Counted from the stretch's first letter, positions 1 to 5,194 are shown. The stretch is 9,918 nucleotides of DNA from JAAFIP01 sp043774625 (GCA_043774625.1 JAYVTG010000136.1:1-9918); one strand, 5' to 3'. Numbers and translations are program-made. Notes: a model not told the origin generated them from the sequence alone.

Positions 1-246
1 GTTGCCGTCGTCGGCGGCGGCTTCGTTGACGGCGCGGGCTTGTTCGGATGCCAGCTTGACGGCCATCAGCTTGCCCTGCATGTCCACGCCATACCGGTGG
101 ATGCCGGTGCGGCTAATGTCAAAGCCTTTGCTTTGCAGGTGTTCAGCCAGCGCCGTGTAGTCGCTGAAATTGCTCTCTATGAGGGCTTCATCCAGCCATT
201 TTTTAATATCGGCTGGAAGACCTAAAACCTTGCTGCGCTTGGGCAT
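1..246 (-). CDS. DUF3486 family protein (Mu gp27-like, small-terminase position), partial
   Basis: The 82 visible codons begin MPKRSKVLGLPADIKKWLDE and run off the left edge, so the C-terminus is missing. The opening (basic N-terminus, short PADIKKWLDE-type helix, then a segment reading FSDYTALAEHL and SRTGIHRYG) is the pattern of DUF3486, the Mu gp27 family. Its place just before the large terminase in Mu-like phages suggests a DNA-binding packaging role. The helix-turn-helix-like stretch at about residues 28-55 fits this. The ATG at 246 has a GGAG eight bases upstream and follows the stop of the preceding gene by one base, so translation is probably coupled. Family assignment is from remembered sequence pattern; the exact packaging role is inferred from position. 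Confidence 0.82.
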   Translation of the reverse strand, partial: MPKRSKVLGLPADIKKWLDEALIESNFSDYTALAEHLQSKGFDISRTGIHRYGVDMQGKLMAVKLASEQARAVNEAAADDGN

Positions 247-247
247 A

Positions 248-445
248 TCAGTTGCTCCAAATCGCTATTGCAATGATGCCAAAAATGGTACCCAATGCGC
301 CGCCTAAAATAATGCCACGCCAGATACTGCAGGCCCAGCAGTGGCTGCGCAGCGGGGCGACGGTGCGCACCCACCACGGTGGGTTATATGGCTGCTCGGG
401 CAGCTCGCGGCGGTCATGCTTGCGCTGATTGATATGCTTGGTCAT
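248..445 (-). CDS. Small one-pass membrane protein, function unknown
   Basis: A 65-residue protein starting MTKHINQRKHDRRELPEQPY. The N-terminal half is charged and polar with a PPWWVR turn, followed by a CWAC pair at about 36-39. The C-terminus (about 41-63) is one hydrophobic segment rich in Gly, Ala and Ile, predicted to span the membrane. I chose the ATG at 445 because it overlaps the upstream stop as ATGA; a longer in-frame extension to 586 would lie entirely inside the neighbour. It sits between the VpaChn25_0724-type and DUF3486 genes. No recognisable holin lies next to the endolysin, so this is one holin or holin-accessory candidate, but a single membrane segment alone does not show that. 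Confidence 0.68.
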   Translation of the reverse strand: MTKHINQRKHDRRELPEQPYNPPWWVRTVAPLRSHCWACSIWRGIILGGALGTIFGIIAIAIWSN

Positions 446-744
446 GCGTCTACTCCTGGCGATGGGCGCTTGACACCGGGCACCTTGGCGTGGCCGGTAG
501 CAACGTCTTGCCCGCGCTGGGTAATGGTGGGGATGATAAAGTTGTCGTGCACAGTGCTGGTCAGCAGGCCCTGGTCTTGCAGCCACTGCAAGTCTGTTTT
601 GGTCTGATCATGGCTGACGGTGTGCCCCACGCTGTCCAGGAAGCTACACAGCAGCATGTGGTTAGACTTGTAGCCTGTAGCCTCGTGCAGGGCGAGCAGC
701 AGGCACAGGCGGCGGTCTTCAGTTTGCAATTTTGCAAAGCTCAT
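442..744 (-). CDS. VpaChn25_0724 family phage protein (Mu gp26-like position, winged-helix-like)
   Basis: A 100-residue protein. An N-terminal EDRRLCLLLALHEATGYKSN segment, then SHDQTKTDLQWLQDQGLLT and a closing T.RGQDVA.G.AKVPGVKRPSP, is the signature of the small VpaChn25_0724 family found in Mu-like phages between the DUF2730 and DUF3486 genes. The body looks like a winged helix (helix, recognition helix at about 47-60, then a beta wing) as in ArsR-like proteins, so nucleic-acid or packaging-related binding is possible but unproven. Start and stop overlap both neighbours as ATGA (742-744 upstream, 442-445 downstream), so the gene is translated as part of the lysis-packaging operon. Confidence 0.82.
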   Translation of the reverse strand: MSFAKLQTEDRRLCLLLALHEATGYKSNHMLLCSFLDSVGHTVSHDQTKTDLQWLQDQGLLTSTVHDNFIIPTITQRGQDVATGHAKVPGVKRPSPGVDA

Positions 745-1118
745 TTTTTATTACTCAGTAGGTGCTCAGAAATTAGGCGCGTTTGACGTTCAATGCTTTT
801 GACCATATCGATCACGCCTTGCAGCTGCGCCTTGTTGGCAGCCACATCGCTGGCGAGCTGCTGGATAGACTGCGAGGTGGGCAGGTGGCCCACCGTGGTC
901 TCTAGGCTGACCAGACGCATGTTTTGCACCTCATTCACTGCCTGGCTAGTCATAATAAAATTGTCCAAGTCCCTGGCAACCAGGTTGATTGACTTGGTGT
1001 TGGCGGAGTCGGCATTGCGAAAATAGACCCAGGCTGCGAGGCCTATGTTAAATATCCACTGTGCAGCAAAAAGGTAGATTCCGATCATCGGGAAATTGGT
1101 GGCTGGCTCAGTTTGCAC
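741..1118 (-). CDS. DUF2730 family protein (Mu gp25-like membrane/coiled-coil protein)
   Basis: A 125-residue protein with one membrane segment near the N-terminus (about 10-32, IGIYLFAAQWIFNIGLAAWV) followed by a long polar helix, probably coiled coil, from about 40 to 118. This architecture and the gene position between the spanins and the gp26-like gene match DUF2730/Mu gp25. The start is a GTG at 1118, not ATG. It is supported by an AAGGA eight bases upstream. An in-frame ATG ten codons later is possible but would cut into the membrane segment's lead. The gene overlaps the end of Rz by 11 bases and its stop forms ATGA with the next gene. The biochemical role is unknown; a membrane-anchored oligomer is the most that can be read. 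Confidence 0.8.
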   Translation of the reverse strand: MQTEPATNFPMIGIYLFAAQWIFNIGLAAWVYFRNADSANTKSINLVARDLDNFIMTSQAVNEVQNMRLVSLETTVGHLPTSQSIQQLASDVAANKAQLQGVIDMVKSIERQTRLISEHLLSNKK

Positions 1119-1785
1119 GTGTTGCGTCCTTGGCTTGCGCCTTGATTTCGGTTTGTAAAAAGTCGATTAAATGCTGGTGCTGGATGCGGTCTTGGGCGCA
1201 GAGCTGGGCATTGTGGGCTTGGTTAGCCCAGGCGTCGGCAAGGGTGAGCGTGGTTGCAATAGTGCAGGCGGCGTCGGACTGGTCAGCAAGTCCGCAGGCA
1301 CCCGCAGGGGAGTCGCGGCCCGCAAGGGCGCTGTTCCACATCCAGACAGCGCCAGCAGACAAAGTGCTGTCGTTGCTGCCAGCGCCAGACGCGTCAGCCA
1401 GCGGTACATTAATGGGGGGTGGGGTTGCGCCAATGGCGGCCAGCCCTGTGGGCGGGGCGGCTGCGGCTGCCATTGGGTAGTTAAAGCGGCTGCGTGTGGT
1501 ATTGCACGTAGCCAAAATTCTGCCATTTTTACGATAGTCATAGAAAGCTCCATCTAGTTGCGCGTAACTGGTTTGCAAGTCGGTCAGCTTGTTTTGCAGG
1601 GCGGTGCTGGCGGCGTCGCCGCGCTCTACTTGCGCCTTGAAGTCGGCGGCATTTTGCTGCTTGACTTTGACTTGCAGGGCGATGTGGCGCGCCTCGTTGC
1701 TCGTGCTGCCCCAGTGGTGGCCATAGGTAAACACAGAAGCTATAAAAATAATAACGGCCAGCGCTTTGTAAAAAAGGGTTGTCAT
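1108..1785 (-). CDS. Rz: Rz-like inner-membrane spanin
   Basis: A 225-residue protein starting MTTLFYKALAVIIFIASVFT. It has a single N-terminal membrane anchor (about 5-21) followed by a helical periplasmic segment (about 27-75) containing N-E-A and K-Q-Q heptad-like stretches, then an Ala/Pro-rich linker and an Ala-rich helical tail. This is the inner-membrane spanin layout; with Rz1 it would bridge to and disrupt the outer membrane at the last step of lysis. It is longer than lambda Rz (about 150). The start at 1785 is chosen because it overlaps the endolysin stop as ATGA; an upstream in-frame ATG would lie inside that gene. Assignment rests on topology, position after an endolysin, and the embedded Rz1 frame. 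Confidence 0.8.
   Translation of the reverse strand: MTTLFYKALAVIIFIASVFTYGHHWGSTSNEARHIALQVKVKQQNAADFKAQVERGDAASTALQNKLTDLQTSYAQLDGAFYDYRKNGRILATCNTTRSRFNYPMAAAAAPPTGLAAIGATPPPINVPLADASGAGSNDSTLSAGAVWMWNSALAGRDSPAGACGLADQSDAACTIATTLTLADAWANQAHNAQLCAQDRIQHQHLIDFLQTEIKAQAKDATRAN
1167..1409 (-). CDS. Rz1: Rz1-like outer-membrane spanin lipoprotein, embedded in Rz
   Basis: An 80-residue frame lying wholly inside Rz in another reading frame. It starts MYRWLTRLALAATTALCLLA, a lipoprotein signal peptide ending in the lipobox LSGC, so Cys24 would be lipidated. The mature part is proline-rich (for example SPTPPALLQPRSPLPTPGL), as in lambda Rz1. Embedded Rz1 genes are common in tailed phages. No good ribosome binding site precedes the ATG at 1409, so translation may depend on ribosomes translating Rz. 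The lipobox plus Pro-rich body in the expected place makes chance unlikely. Confidence 0.82.
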   Translation of the reverse strand: MYRWLTRLALAATTALCLLALSGCGTAPLRAATPLRVPADLLTSPTPPALLQPRSPLPTPGLTKPTMPSSAPKTASSTSI

Positions 1786-2333
1786 GGTGTCTGCCCTAGG
1801 CATTGTTGGTTTAAAAGCAAGCGGTCTTTCCACAAGCCGCTGCATGATTTGTTACCGGGTGCAGAGCAGTCGGTTTGGCCCACATACTTCCAATCCAAGA
1901 TAGCTGCGCAGGCTTGCTGGTATTGGCTGGCGTTAAGGTGGCGGGCCAGGGCTGATTGGCAAAATGCAGATGCGCCTATGTTGTAGCTCAAGCTGATATA
2001 CGCGTCATATTCATGCTGGTGCAGCGGCACCTTGACGCAGCCTTTGACGGCACCTTCAAAACGGCGCATATCGGCTTGCGCGCGTACTAGAGCTTTTACG
2101 GGTGTAGTGGTGTCACCCATCTTGACCCCGCCTGTCGTGCCAAAGCCGATGGTGGGTACGGCAGTGCCTAGCACGGGGTCTGGATAGGCGTTACCGCTAT
2201 ATCCTTCGCGTACCGCTATGCCGGTCAACCCTGCTGCGCTCAGCGCCAGGATGACAATGGCGATGCGCGGCTGCATCTCGCCACGCATGCGGCGCGGCGG
2301 TGTGCTGATTGGCTTGGTTGATTTGCGGAACAT
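1782..2333 (-). CDS. Endolysin, GH24 lysozyme with signal-anchor (SAR) N-terminus
   Basis: A 183-residue muramidase that would cleave peptidoglycan glycan strands. After a basic leader, residues about 24-41 (IAIVILALSAAGLTGIAV) form a weak, Ala/Gly-rich anchor typical of SAR endolysins, which are exported by Sec without a holin and released later. The catalytic set E43, D52 and T61 lies in REGYSGNAYPDP then PTIGFG, matching the Glu-Asp-Thr triad of T4/P21-type lysozymes. DAYISLSYNIG (about 110-120) is the usual helix, and several Cys residues could allow disulphide control. The start is uncertain: ATGs at 2333, 2288 and 2276 are in frame, and none has a good ribosome site. Starting at 2276 gives a compact SAR protein. 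First gene of the leftward lysis operon. Confidence 0.85.
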   Translation of the reverse strand: MFRKSTKPISTPPRRMRGEMQPRIAIVILALSAAGLTGIAVREGYSGNAYPDPVLGTAVPTIGFGTTGGVKMGDTTTPVKALVRAQADMRRFEGAVKGCVKVPLHQHEYDAYISLSYNIGASAFCQSALARHLNASQYQQACAAILDWKYVGQTDCSAPGNKSCSGLWKDRLLLNQQCLGQTP

Positions 2334-2443
2334 GCATGCAGTTTGCCCGCATGCGCGCGACGCTGGAATCTAAAATGTTTTGCTAACGTGGGATTTTTTG
2401 AGTATTTAAAAATCGGCAAACTTTCCGACGAACGGTAGTTTTT

Positions 2444-2465
2444 TTACCGCAATCTGCGGTAATAT
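2444..2465 (+). promoter_or_regulatory. Inverted-repeat operator overlapping a probable -10 box
   Basis: A perfect 8-base inverted repeat, TTACCGCA-ATC-TGCGGTAA (2444-2462), overlaps TAATAT (2460-2465), a fair -10 box for the rightward gene at 2535. No convincing -35 is present (TAGTTT at 2436-2441 at best), so an activator may be needed. A further CGGTA at 2433-2437 repeats the half-site 24 bases before the last one, so up to three half-sites may exist. The 201-base gap 2334-2534 otherwise holds only AT-rich sequence, presumably including the unrecognised leftward lysis promoter, and TCGG/CCGA at 2413-2428. Confidence 0.5.
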
Positions 2466-2534
2466 ACACACATCGCAGCACGATGCAGCGACCCGTAGAC
2501 TGCCCGGCTGGCAGCGTTCCACAAGGAGCAAAGT

Positions 2535-2801
2535 ATGATTCAATTGTCAGCTACCAACCAAATTATTGTTGATGGTATCGACACCGGGCTGGGCTTGTCA
2601 CAGCGCAGTGAAGGCTCTATTATTTACACGCAAGAGAGTGAAAGTGCAGCCTACAAGGAGCACGCTATGCCCCACAAGCGTTACAGTGCGGCTCATGACT
2701 ATCCACATAAACCCGGCCAGGCTTACGACCCTAAAATATGCGCAGGGCGCGCTCAGCTTGAGCAGGATATTCGTGTACTGCTAAGGAGTTTTTCTGCCTA
2801 A
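2535..2801 (+). CDS. Conserved-looking small phage protein, function unknown, with two possible starts
   Basis: An 88-residue soluble protein with no signal peptide or membrane segment. It opens with MIQLSATNQIIVDGIDTGLG, contains a polar middle and ends with a short helix containing RAQLEQDIRVLL. I do not recognise a family with confidence. The ATG at 2535 follows a strong AAGGAG (2523-2528) by six bases. A second in-frame ATG at 2667 follows an identical AAGGAG at 2655-2660 with the same spacing, and the ten bases ACAAGGAGCA are repeated exactly 132 bases apart. A 44-residue C-terminal product could therefore also be made. It is a single-gene unit between an operator region and a hairpin terminator, suggesting control separate from its neighbours. 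Confidence 0.68.
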   Translation: MIQLSATNQIIVDGIDTGLGLSQRSEGSIIYTQESESAAYKEHAMPHKRYSAAHDYPHKPGQAYDPKICAGRAQLEQDIRVLLRSFSA

Positions 2802-2809
2802 AAGGTAAA

Positions 2810-2836
2810 CGCCCGCATATAGCGGGCGCTTCATTT
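2810..2836. terminator. Probable bidirectional intrinsic terminator
   Basis: A 7-base-pair GC stem, CGCCCGC (2810-2816) with GCGGGCG (2822-2828), loop ATATA, begins nine bases after the stop of the gene at 2535. It is followed rightward by CTTCATTT, a modest T tract. In the leftward direction the same stem is followed by GTTTACCTTTT, so it could also stop transcripts arriving from the repressor-lipoprotein-HNH operon. The T tracts are imperfect. Confidence 0.6.
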
Positions 2837-2878
2837 GGCGGGTCGAGCAGTTGCTCTCGCCTTGTTAATGTCCAGTAA

Positions 2879-3148
2879 ATGGCCAGGACTAAACAGCCTA
2901 TTCCATCATTGAACTTTTATTTTATATCAAAAAAGATGATCCCTGCTGAACTTCGCAAAACCTCCGACATGACGCAGGCGGCCTGGGCTGTGGCCTTGGG
3001 TATTGACTTGGCTACGGTGCAGCGCTATGAGGCTGCTGGGGGCTTGCGCAGTGCATCCAAAGTTCCCGCACCCACATTGAAGTTGATGCAGCTATTGGCT
3101 GGGCAGCATGCAGGCTGGTTGCTTAAGCGGCGCATTAAGCCTGTTTAG
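2879..3148 (+). CDS. Small helix-turn-helix regulator
   Basis: An 89-residue protein. Residues about 20-75 (MIPAELRKTSDMTQAAWAVA, then a segment reading LATVQRYEAAG and a closing helix) have the pattern of a lambda-repressor-like HTH: MTQAAWAVALGI as helix 2 and DLATVQRYE as the recognition helix. The C-terminus is basic (LLKRRIKPV). The start is unsure. ATG at 2879 has no ribosome site, and an in-frame ATG at 2936 would begin at MIPAELRK, a common start for such regulators, but it also lacks one. Its stop overlaps by three bases the stop of the convergent HNH gene. It could bind the inverted repeat at 2444-2462, but nothing here proves that. Confidence 0.65.
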   Translation: MARTKQPIPSLNFYFISKKMIPAELRKTSDMTQAAWAVALGIDLATVQRYEAAGGLRSASKVPAPTLKLMQLLAGQHAGWLLKRRIKPV

Positions 3149-3459
3149 CCTGCCCGGCTGCCGGTGCGCAGCATGCGGCATTCGCGCGCTTCTTGTGCAT
3201 CTTTTATTTTTGATTCAGCACGCCCCTGCGATTGCATGTTGACCGGGGTGTCTGGGCCGCCTGCGCACAGGGGGCGGATGTGGTCTATGACGTACCCGGG
3301 GCATTTGCCCTTGGTGTGGCCGTTGGCTGGGCAGGGGTTGGCATGCTTGAAGCTGGCGATGGCTTTGTGCGAGCGGGGCTGCTTGGCTTGGGCGGGTGTG
3401 CAAAAGATAAATGCGCAAAAAGCCAGCGTGGAATATGCGCGAGTAGCTATTAAATTCAT
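3145..3459 (-). CDS. Exported HNH endonuclease
   Basis: A 104-residue protein starting MNLIATRAYSTLAFCAFIFC with a Sec signal peptide probably cut after AQA at 25. The mature protein holds an HNH/beta-beta-alpha-metal nuclease core: C43, C53, then VIDHIRPLCAGG with the catalytic pair D59-H60, and N74 in NMQSQ. Related secreted or periplasmic HNH proteins usually read NMQWQ there, so the Trp-to-Ser change is notable. It would act on DNA in the periplasm or outside the cell. It follows the lipoprotein gene by 19 bases on the same strand. No ribosome site precedes ATG 3459, so translation may be coupled to upstream reading, and longer in-frame extensions would lie in the lipoprotein gene. Its stop overlaps that of the convergent HTH gene. 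Confidence 0.8.
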   Translation of the reverse strand: MNLIATRAYSTLAFCAFIFCTPAQAKQPRSHKAIASFKHANPCPANGHTKGKCPGYVIDHIRPLCAGGPDTPVNMQSQGRAESKIKDAQEARECRMLRTGSRAG

Positions 3460-3478
3460 AGTGTTTAGTCGATGATGG

Positions 3479-4030
3479 CTACCTTTCTGCCGGGTAATAT
3501 TTGTAGCCACGCCCTTCTTCAACCCATTCCTGCATGGCTTTTTTTCCTTGGTATGTAAAGCTTGGTTCCAGGCGGTGGTTGAGGGCATCGTTCATAACTG
3601 CATGGGCTATGGAGCCGGGGGCGTACTGGATGCGGTCTACCTTTACATTGTTTCGGGCATAGTCGATGTCGGCGAAAGTCATCATTTTTAGCACTGTACA
3701 AGGTTCTGCGCACTCGATGGCGGTGATGATCTGGCCAGACTGGTGGGTTACTTGCATGCGGCCATTTCGTTCGCCTTTGTACCGAAACATAAGTATCTCC
3801 GCGGCAGCTTGCCCGCTTTTCAGGGCATCTTCGCTCAGCCCCTTGGTGTACCCGTATTCAAGCCCATCTTTGGCTGTGTAGTGAGGCTGGTTTTTAAGTG
3901 TGGCTTCAATTTCTGCCATTGCCTTGGCCGTGGCGGCTGCATCTGCGCTGGGCGCATTGCTATTTGGGGTTGTTGTTTGGCTGCATGCTGCTGCAAAAAT
4001 AGTAGCAAGCAACATCAATTTTAATTTCAT
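3479..4030 (-). CDS. Predicted lipoprotein, function unknown
   Basis: A 183-residue protein starting MKLKLMLLATIFAAACSQTT: a two-lysine n-region, a short hydrophobic core and a lipobox-like AAAC, so Cys16 is the likely lipidation site (Ala at -3 is tolerated but not ideal). After a Ser/Thr/Ala-rich linker (about 17-35) comes a globular domain with two cysteines in AIECAEPCTV (near residue 106), which could pair, and a C-terminal part ending in EWVEEGRGYKYYP. I do not recognise the domain. ATG 4030 has a good AAAGGA upstream. It lies 19 bases after the repressor gene and 19 bases before the HNH nuclease, so all three are probably one transcript expressed in the lysogen. Roles in exclusion or in partnering the nuclease are inference only. 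Confidence 0.72.
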   Translation of the reverse strand: MKLKLMLLATIFAAACSQTTTPNSNAPSADAAATAKAMAEIEATLKNQPHYTAKDGLEYGYTKGLSEDALKSGQAAAEILMFRYKGERNGRMQVTHQSGQIITAIECAEPCTVLKMMTFADIDYARNNVKVDRIQYAPGSIAHAVMNDALNHRLEPSFTYQGKKAMQEWVEEGRGYKYYPAER

Positions 4031-4049
4031 TTTTCGTCCTTTGGGGTGG

Positions 4050-4436
4050 TTAATTCTGCGGCTTTACGCACCGCTTTTTGATTTTTTCGGATAGCGCCAG
4101 CACCGTTTTTATGGCTAGCCTGATTTCGGGTGTTGCGGCTCGCACGCTCTTGATTAATGCCTTTTCGTCTTGGCTCAGGCTGATCCCGTGCTCGCCATCT
4201 TTTTTATTGGTGTCAGTGGTGTCGTAGTCACCGGTCAGTAATCGGATGGGGTCCACCTCGTGATGCAGCCATAGTTTGACAATAAATTCAACGTCGGGCA
4301 GGCCTGCTCCCACCTCGCAACGCGATATTGTGGACTTGCTCGTATCCAGTTTTTCGGCCCACTGCACCAACGTGAAGCCCGATTCCAGGCGCACCTCTTT
4401 AATGCGTGCCCCGACATCTATTTTATTTAAAAACAT
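4050..4436 (-). CDS. XRE-type phage repressor (leftward copy)
   Basis: A 128-residue regulator. Residues about 8-62 form a lambda-repressor-like HTH (VGARIKEVRLESGFTLVQWA, recognition helix about SKSTISRCEVG), then LWLHHEVDPIRLLTGD, and a C-terminal helical segment SLSQDEKALIKSVR...PEIRLAIK that probably mediates dimerisation. There is no LexA/CI-type peptidase domain, so RecA-driven self-cleavage is not expected. It is divergent from the rightward early operon across a 78-base gap with a palindromic operator, the classical position of the lysogeny repressor. ATG 4436 follows an AGGG. The gene at 4748-5176 is a paralogue (about 62% identical by hand count over 111 positions). It heads a leftward operon with the lipoprotein and HNH genes. 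Confidence 0.85.
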   Translation of the reverse strand: MFLNKIDVGARIKEVRLESGFTLVQWAEKLDTSKSTISRCEVGAGLPDVEFIVKLWLHHEVDPIRLLTGDYDTTDTNKKDGEHGISLSQDEKALIKSVRAATPEIRLAIKTVLALSEKIKKRCVKPQN

Positions 4437-4451
4437 ATATTTTCCCTATTG

Positions 4452-4480
4452 TTGGAATTTTCCTAAATTTAGGATATACT
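4452..4480 (+). promoter_or_regulatory. Rightward early promoter with palindromic operator
   Basis: TTGGAA (4452-4457) and TATACT (4475-4480) are separated by 17 bases and match the sigma70 consensus at 4/6 and 5/6. Transcription would start near 4487, giving a short leader to the Ner-like gene at 4515. The spacer contains TCCTAAATTTAGGA (4461-4474), a perfect 14-base palindrome directly against the -10 box, so a bound dimer would block polymerase. The leftward repressor promoter must lie in the same gap; TTGAAA (complement of 4498-4503) is a possible -35, but I see no clear matching -10. Confidence 0.72.
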
Positions 4481-4514
4481 TTGCATTATTGAAGCAATTT
4501 CAAGGGGTTCGAAA

Positions 4515-4751
4515 ATGAAGTCAGAAGCTATTAAAGCATCACTTGCTATGCAAGGCATAACTCAAGTGGGCATAGCCCGAAATCTAGGTATAGATCACGG
4601 CTTTGTGGGCCGCGTCATCAATGGCAGGGCCCGCAGCCGCAAGGTTGAGGATGCATTGGCCAAAATATTAGGGCGACGACCTTTCGGCGAAACGCCTAAA
4701 CCAGGTCGAAAAAAATCTGCTTGGAATCCAGAAGAGCAGGTGGCGGCATGA
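4515..4751 (+). CDS. Ner-like helix-turn-helix regulator, first gene of the early operon
   Basis: A 78-residue protein. Residues about 5-42 contain an HTH: AIKASLAMQGITQVGIARNL, then IDHGFVGRVINGR as the recognition helix, followed by ARSRKVEDALAKILG. A basic C-terminal tail (PKPGRKKSAWNPEE) ends in QVAA. Position, size and fold fit the Mu Ner role: an early protein that binds near the divergent early and repressor promoters and damps both. I cannot show close sequence identity to Mu Ner itself. An AAGGGG (4502-4507) precedes the ATG by seven bases. The stop overlaps the next start as ATGA, inside a repeat that recurs at 5161. Confidence 0.78.
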   Translation: MKSEAIKASLAMQGITQVGIARNLGIDHGFVGRVINGRARSRKVEDALAKILGRRPFGETPKPGRKKSAWNPEEQVAA

Positions 4752-4769
4752 GCATCAAGCTAGCCGCTG
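4736..4769 (+). repeat. Direct repeat, left copy, at the Ner-like/paralogue junction
   Basis: Bases 4736-4760 are identical to 5161-5185 (25 of 25), and extending to 4769/5194 gives 31 of 34. The repeat holds the last codons of the upstream gene (QVAA), an AGGTGG ribosome site, the ATGA overlap, and the first codons of the downstream gene (MSIK). The copies are 425 bases apart and bracket one complete regulator gene. Confidence 0.93.
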
Positions 4770-5176
4770 AAACCAGTACTCCCGCCATAACGCTAGGCAT
4801 TCAAATGACGCAACTCAATCCAAATGAGGTTGGAGTCCGCATTAAAAAGTTGCGCTCAGAGGCTGGATGCACGCTGGCGCAGTGGTCTGAAAAACTTAGC
4901 ATCAGCAAGGCCATGATCTCGCGGTACGAATTGGGATACTGCCTGCCATGCGCCGAATTTTCTGTCAGGCTATGGCTGCATTATGGGGTTGACCCAATTC
5001 GCCTGCTGACTGGTGATTTCGGAGCTAGTGATACGAGCAAAAAGCGCGGCAGCCGCAGCCTCAGTCTGAGTGAAGATGAAAAAGATTTAATTAGAAGTAT
5101 CCGTTCTGCTTCCCCCGAAATCAGGCTAGCAATCAAGAGCGTGGTTGCGCTGTCTAAATCGCAGGTGGCGGCATGA
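4748..5176 (+). CDS. XRE-type regulator, paralogue of the leftward repressor, in the lytic operon
   Basis: A 142-residue protein from ATG 4748 (ATGA overlap, AGGTGG just upstream). Residues about 28-132 align throughout with the repressor at 4050-4436, about 69 of 111 positions identical by eye. The best-conserved parts are VDPIRLLTGD and the SLSEDEKDLI...PEIRLAIK C-terminus. The recognition helix differs (SKAMISRYELG against SKSTISRCEVG). The first 19 residues (MSIKLAAETSTP...) have no counterpart in the paralogue but match the start of the next gene (MSIK). ATG 4805 (MTQLNPNEVG) therefore corresponds to the original start and could also be used. It could act as a Cro-like competitor, a second repressor, or a heterodimer-forming antirepressor. 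Confidence 0.83.
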   Translation: MSIKLAAETSTPAITLGIQMTQLNPNEVGVRIKKLRSEAGCTLAQWSEKLSISKAMISRYELGYCLPCAEFSVRLWLHYGVDPIRLLTGDFGASDTSKKRGSRSLSLSEDEKDLIRSIRSASPEIRLAIKSVVALSKSQVAA

Positions 5177-5194
5177 GCATCAAGCCTACCGCTG
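5161..5194 (+). repeat. Direct repeat, right copy, at the paralogue/IclR-like junction
   Basis: This is the second copy of the element at 4736-4769. It supplies the C-terminal QVAA of the paralogue, the ribosome site and the start (MSIK) of the winged-helix gene. Recombination between copies would remove exactly 425 bases and fuse the Ner-like gene directly to the IclR-like gene, with both frames and the ATGA coupling kept intact. Confidence 0.93.

Noticed and set aside
1061..1986. Plus-strand frames opposite the Rz/Rz1 and endolysin genes
   Set aside because: The minus strand holds a lipobox-bearing Rz1, a membrane-anchored Rz and catalytic lysozyme residues with coupled starts; the plus frames show none of these.
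2334..2534. A Mor/C-dependent late promoter for the leftward lysis operon
   Set aside because: No -35/-10 pair on the minus strand was convincing, and no Mor or C activator gene is present in the window, so I left this promoter uncalled.
2566..2784. A second plus-strand frame inside the 88-residue gene
   Set aside because: It starts without a ribosome site inside a gene that has two strong ones in another frame, and its translation shows no domain.
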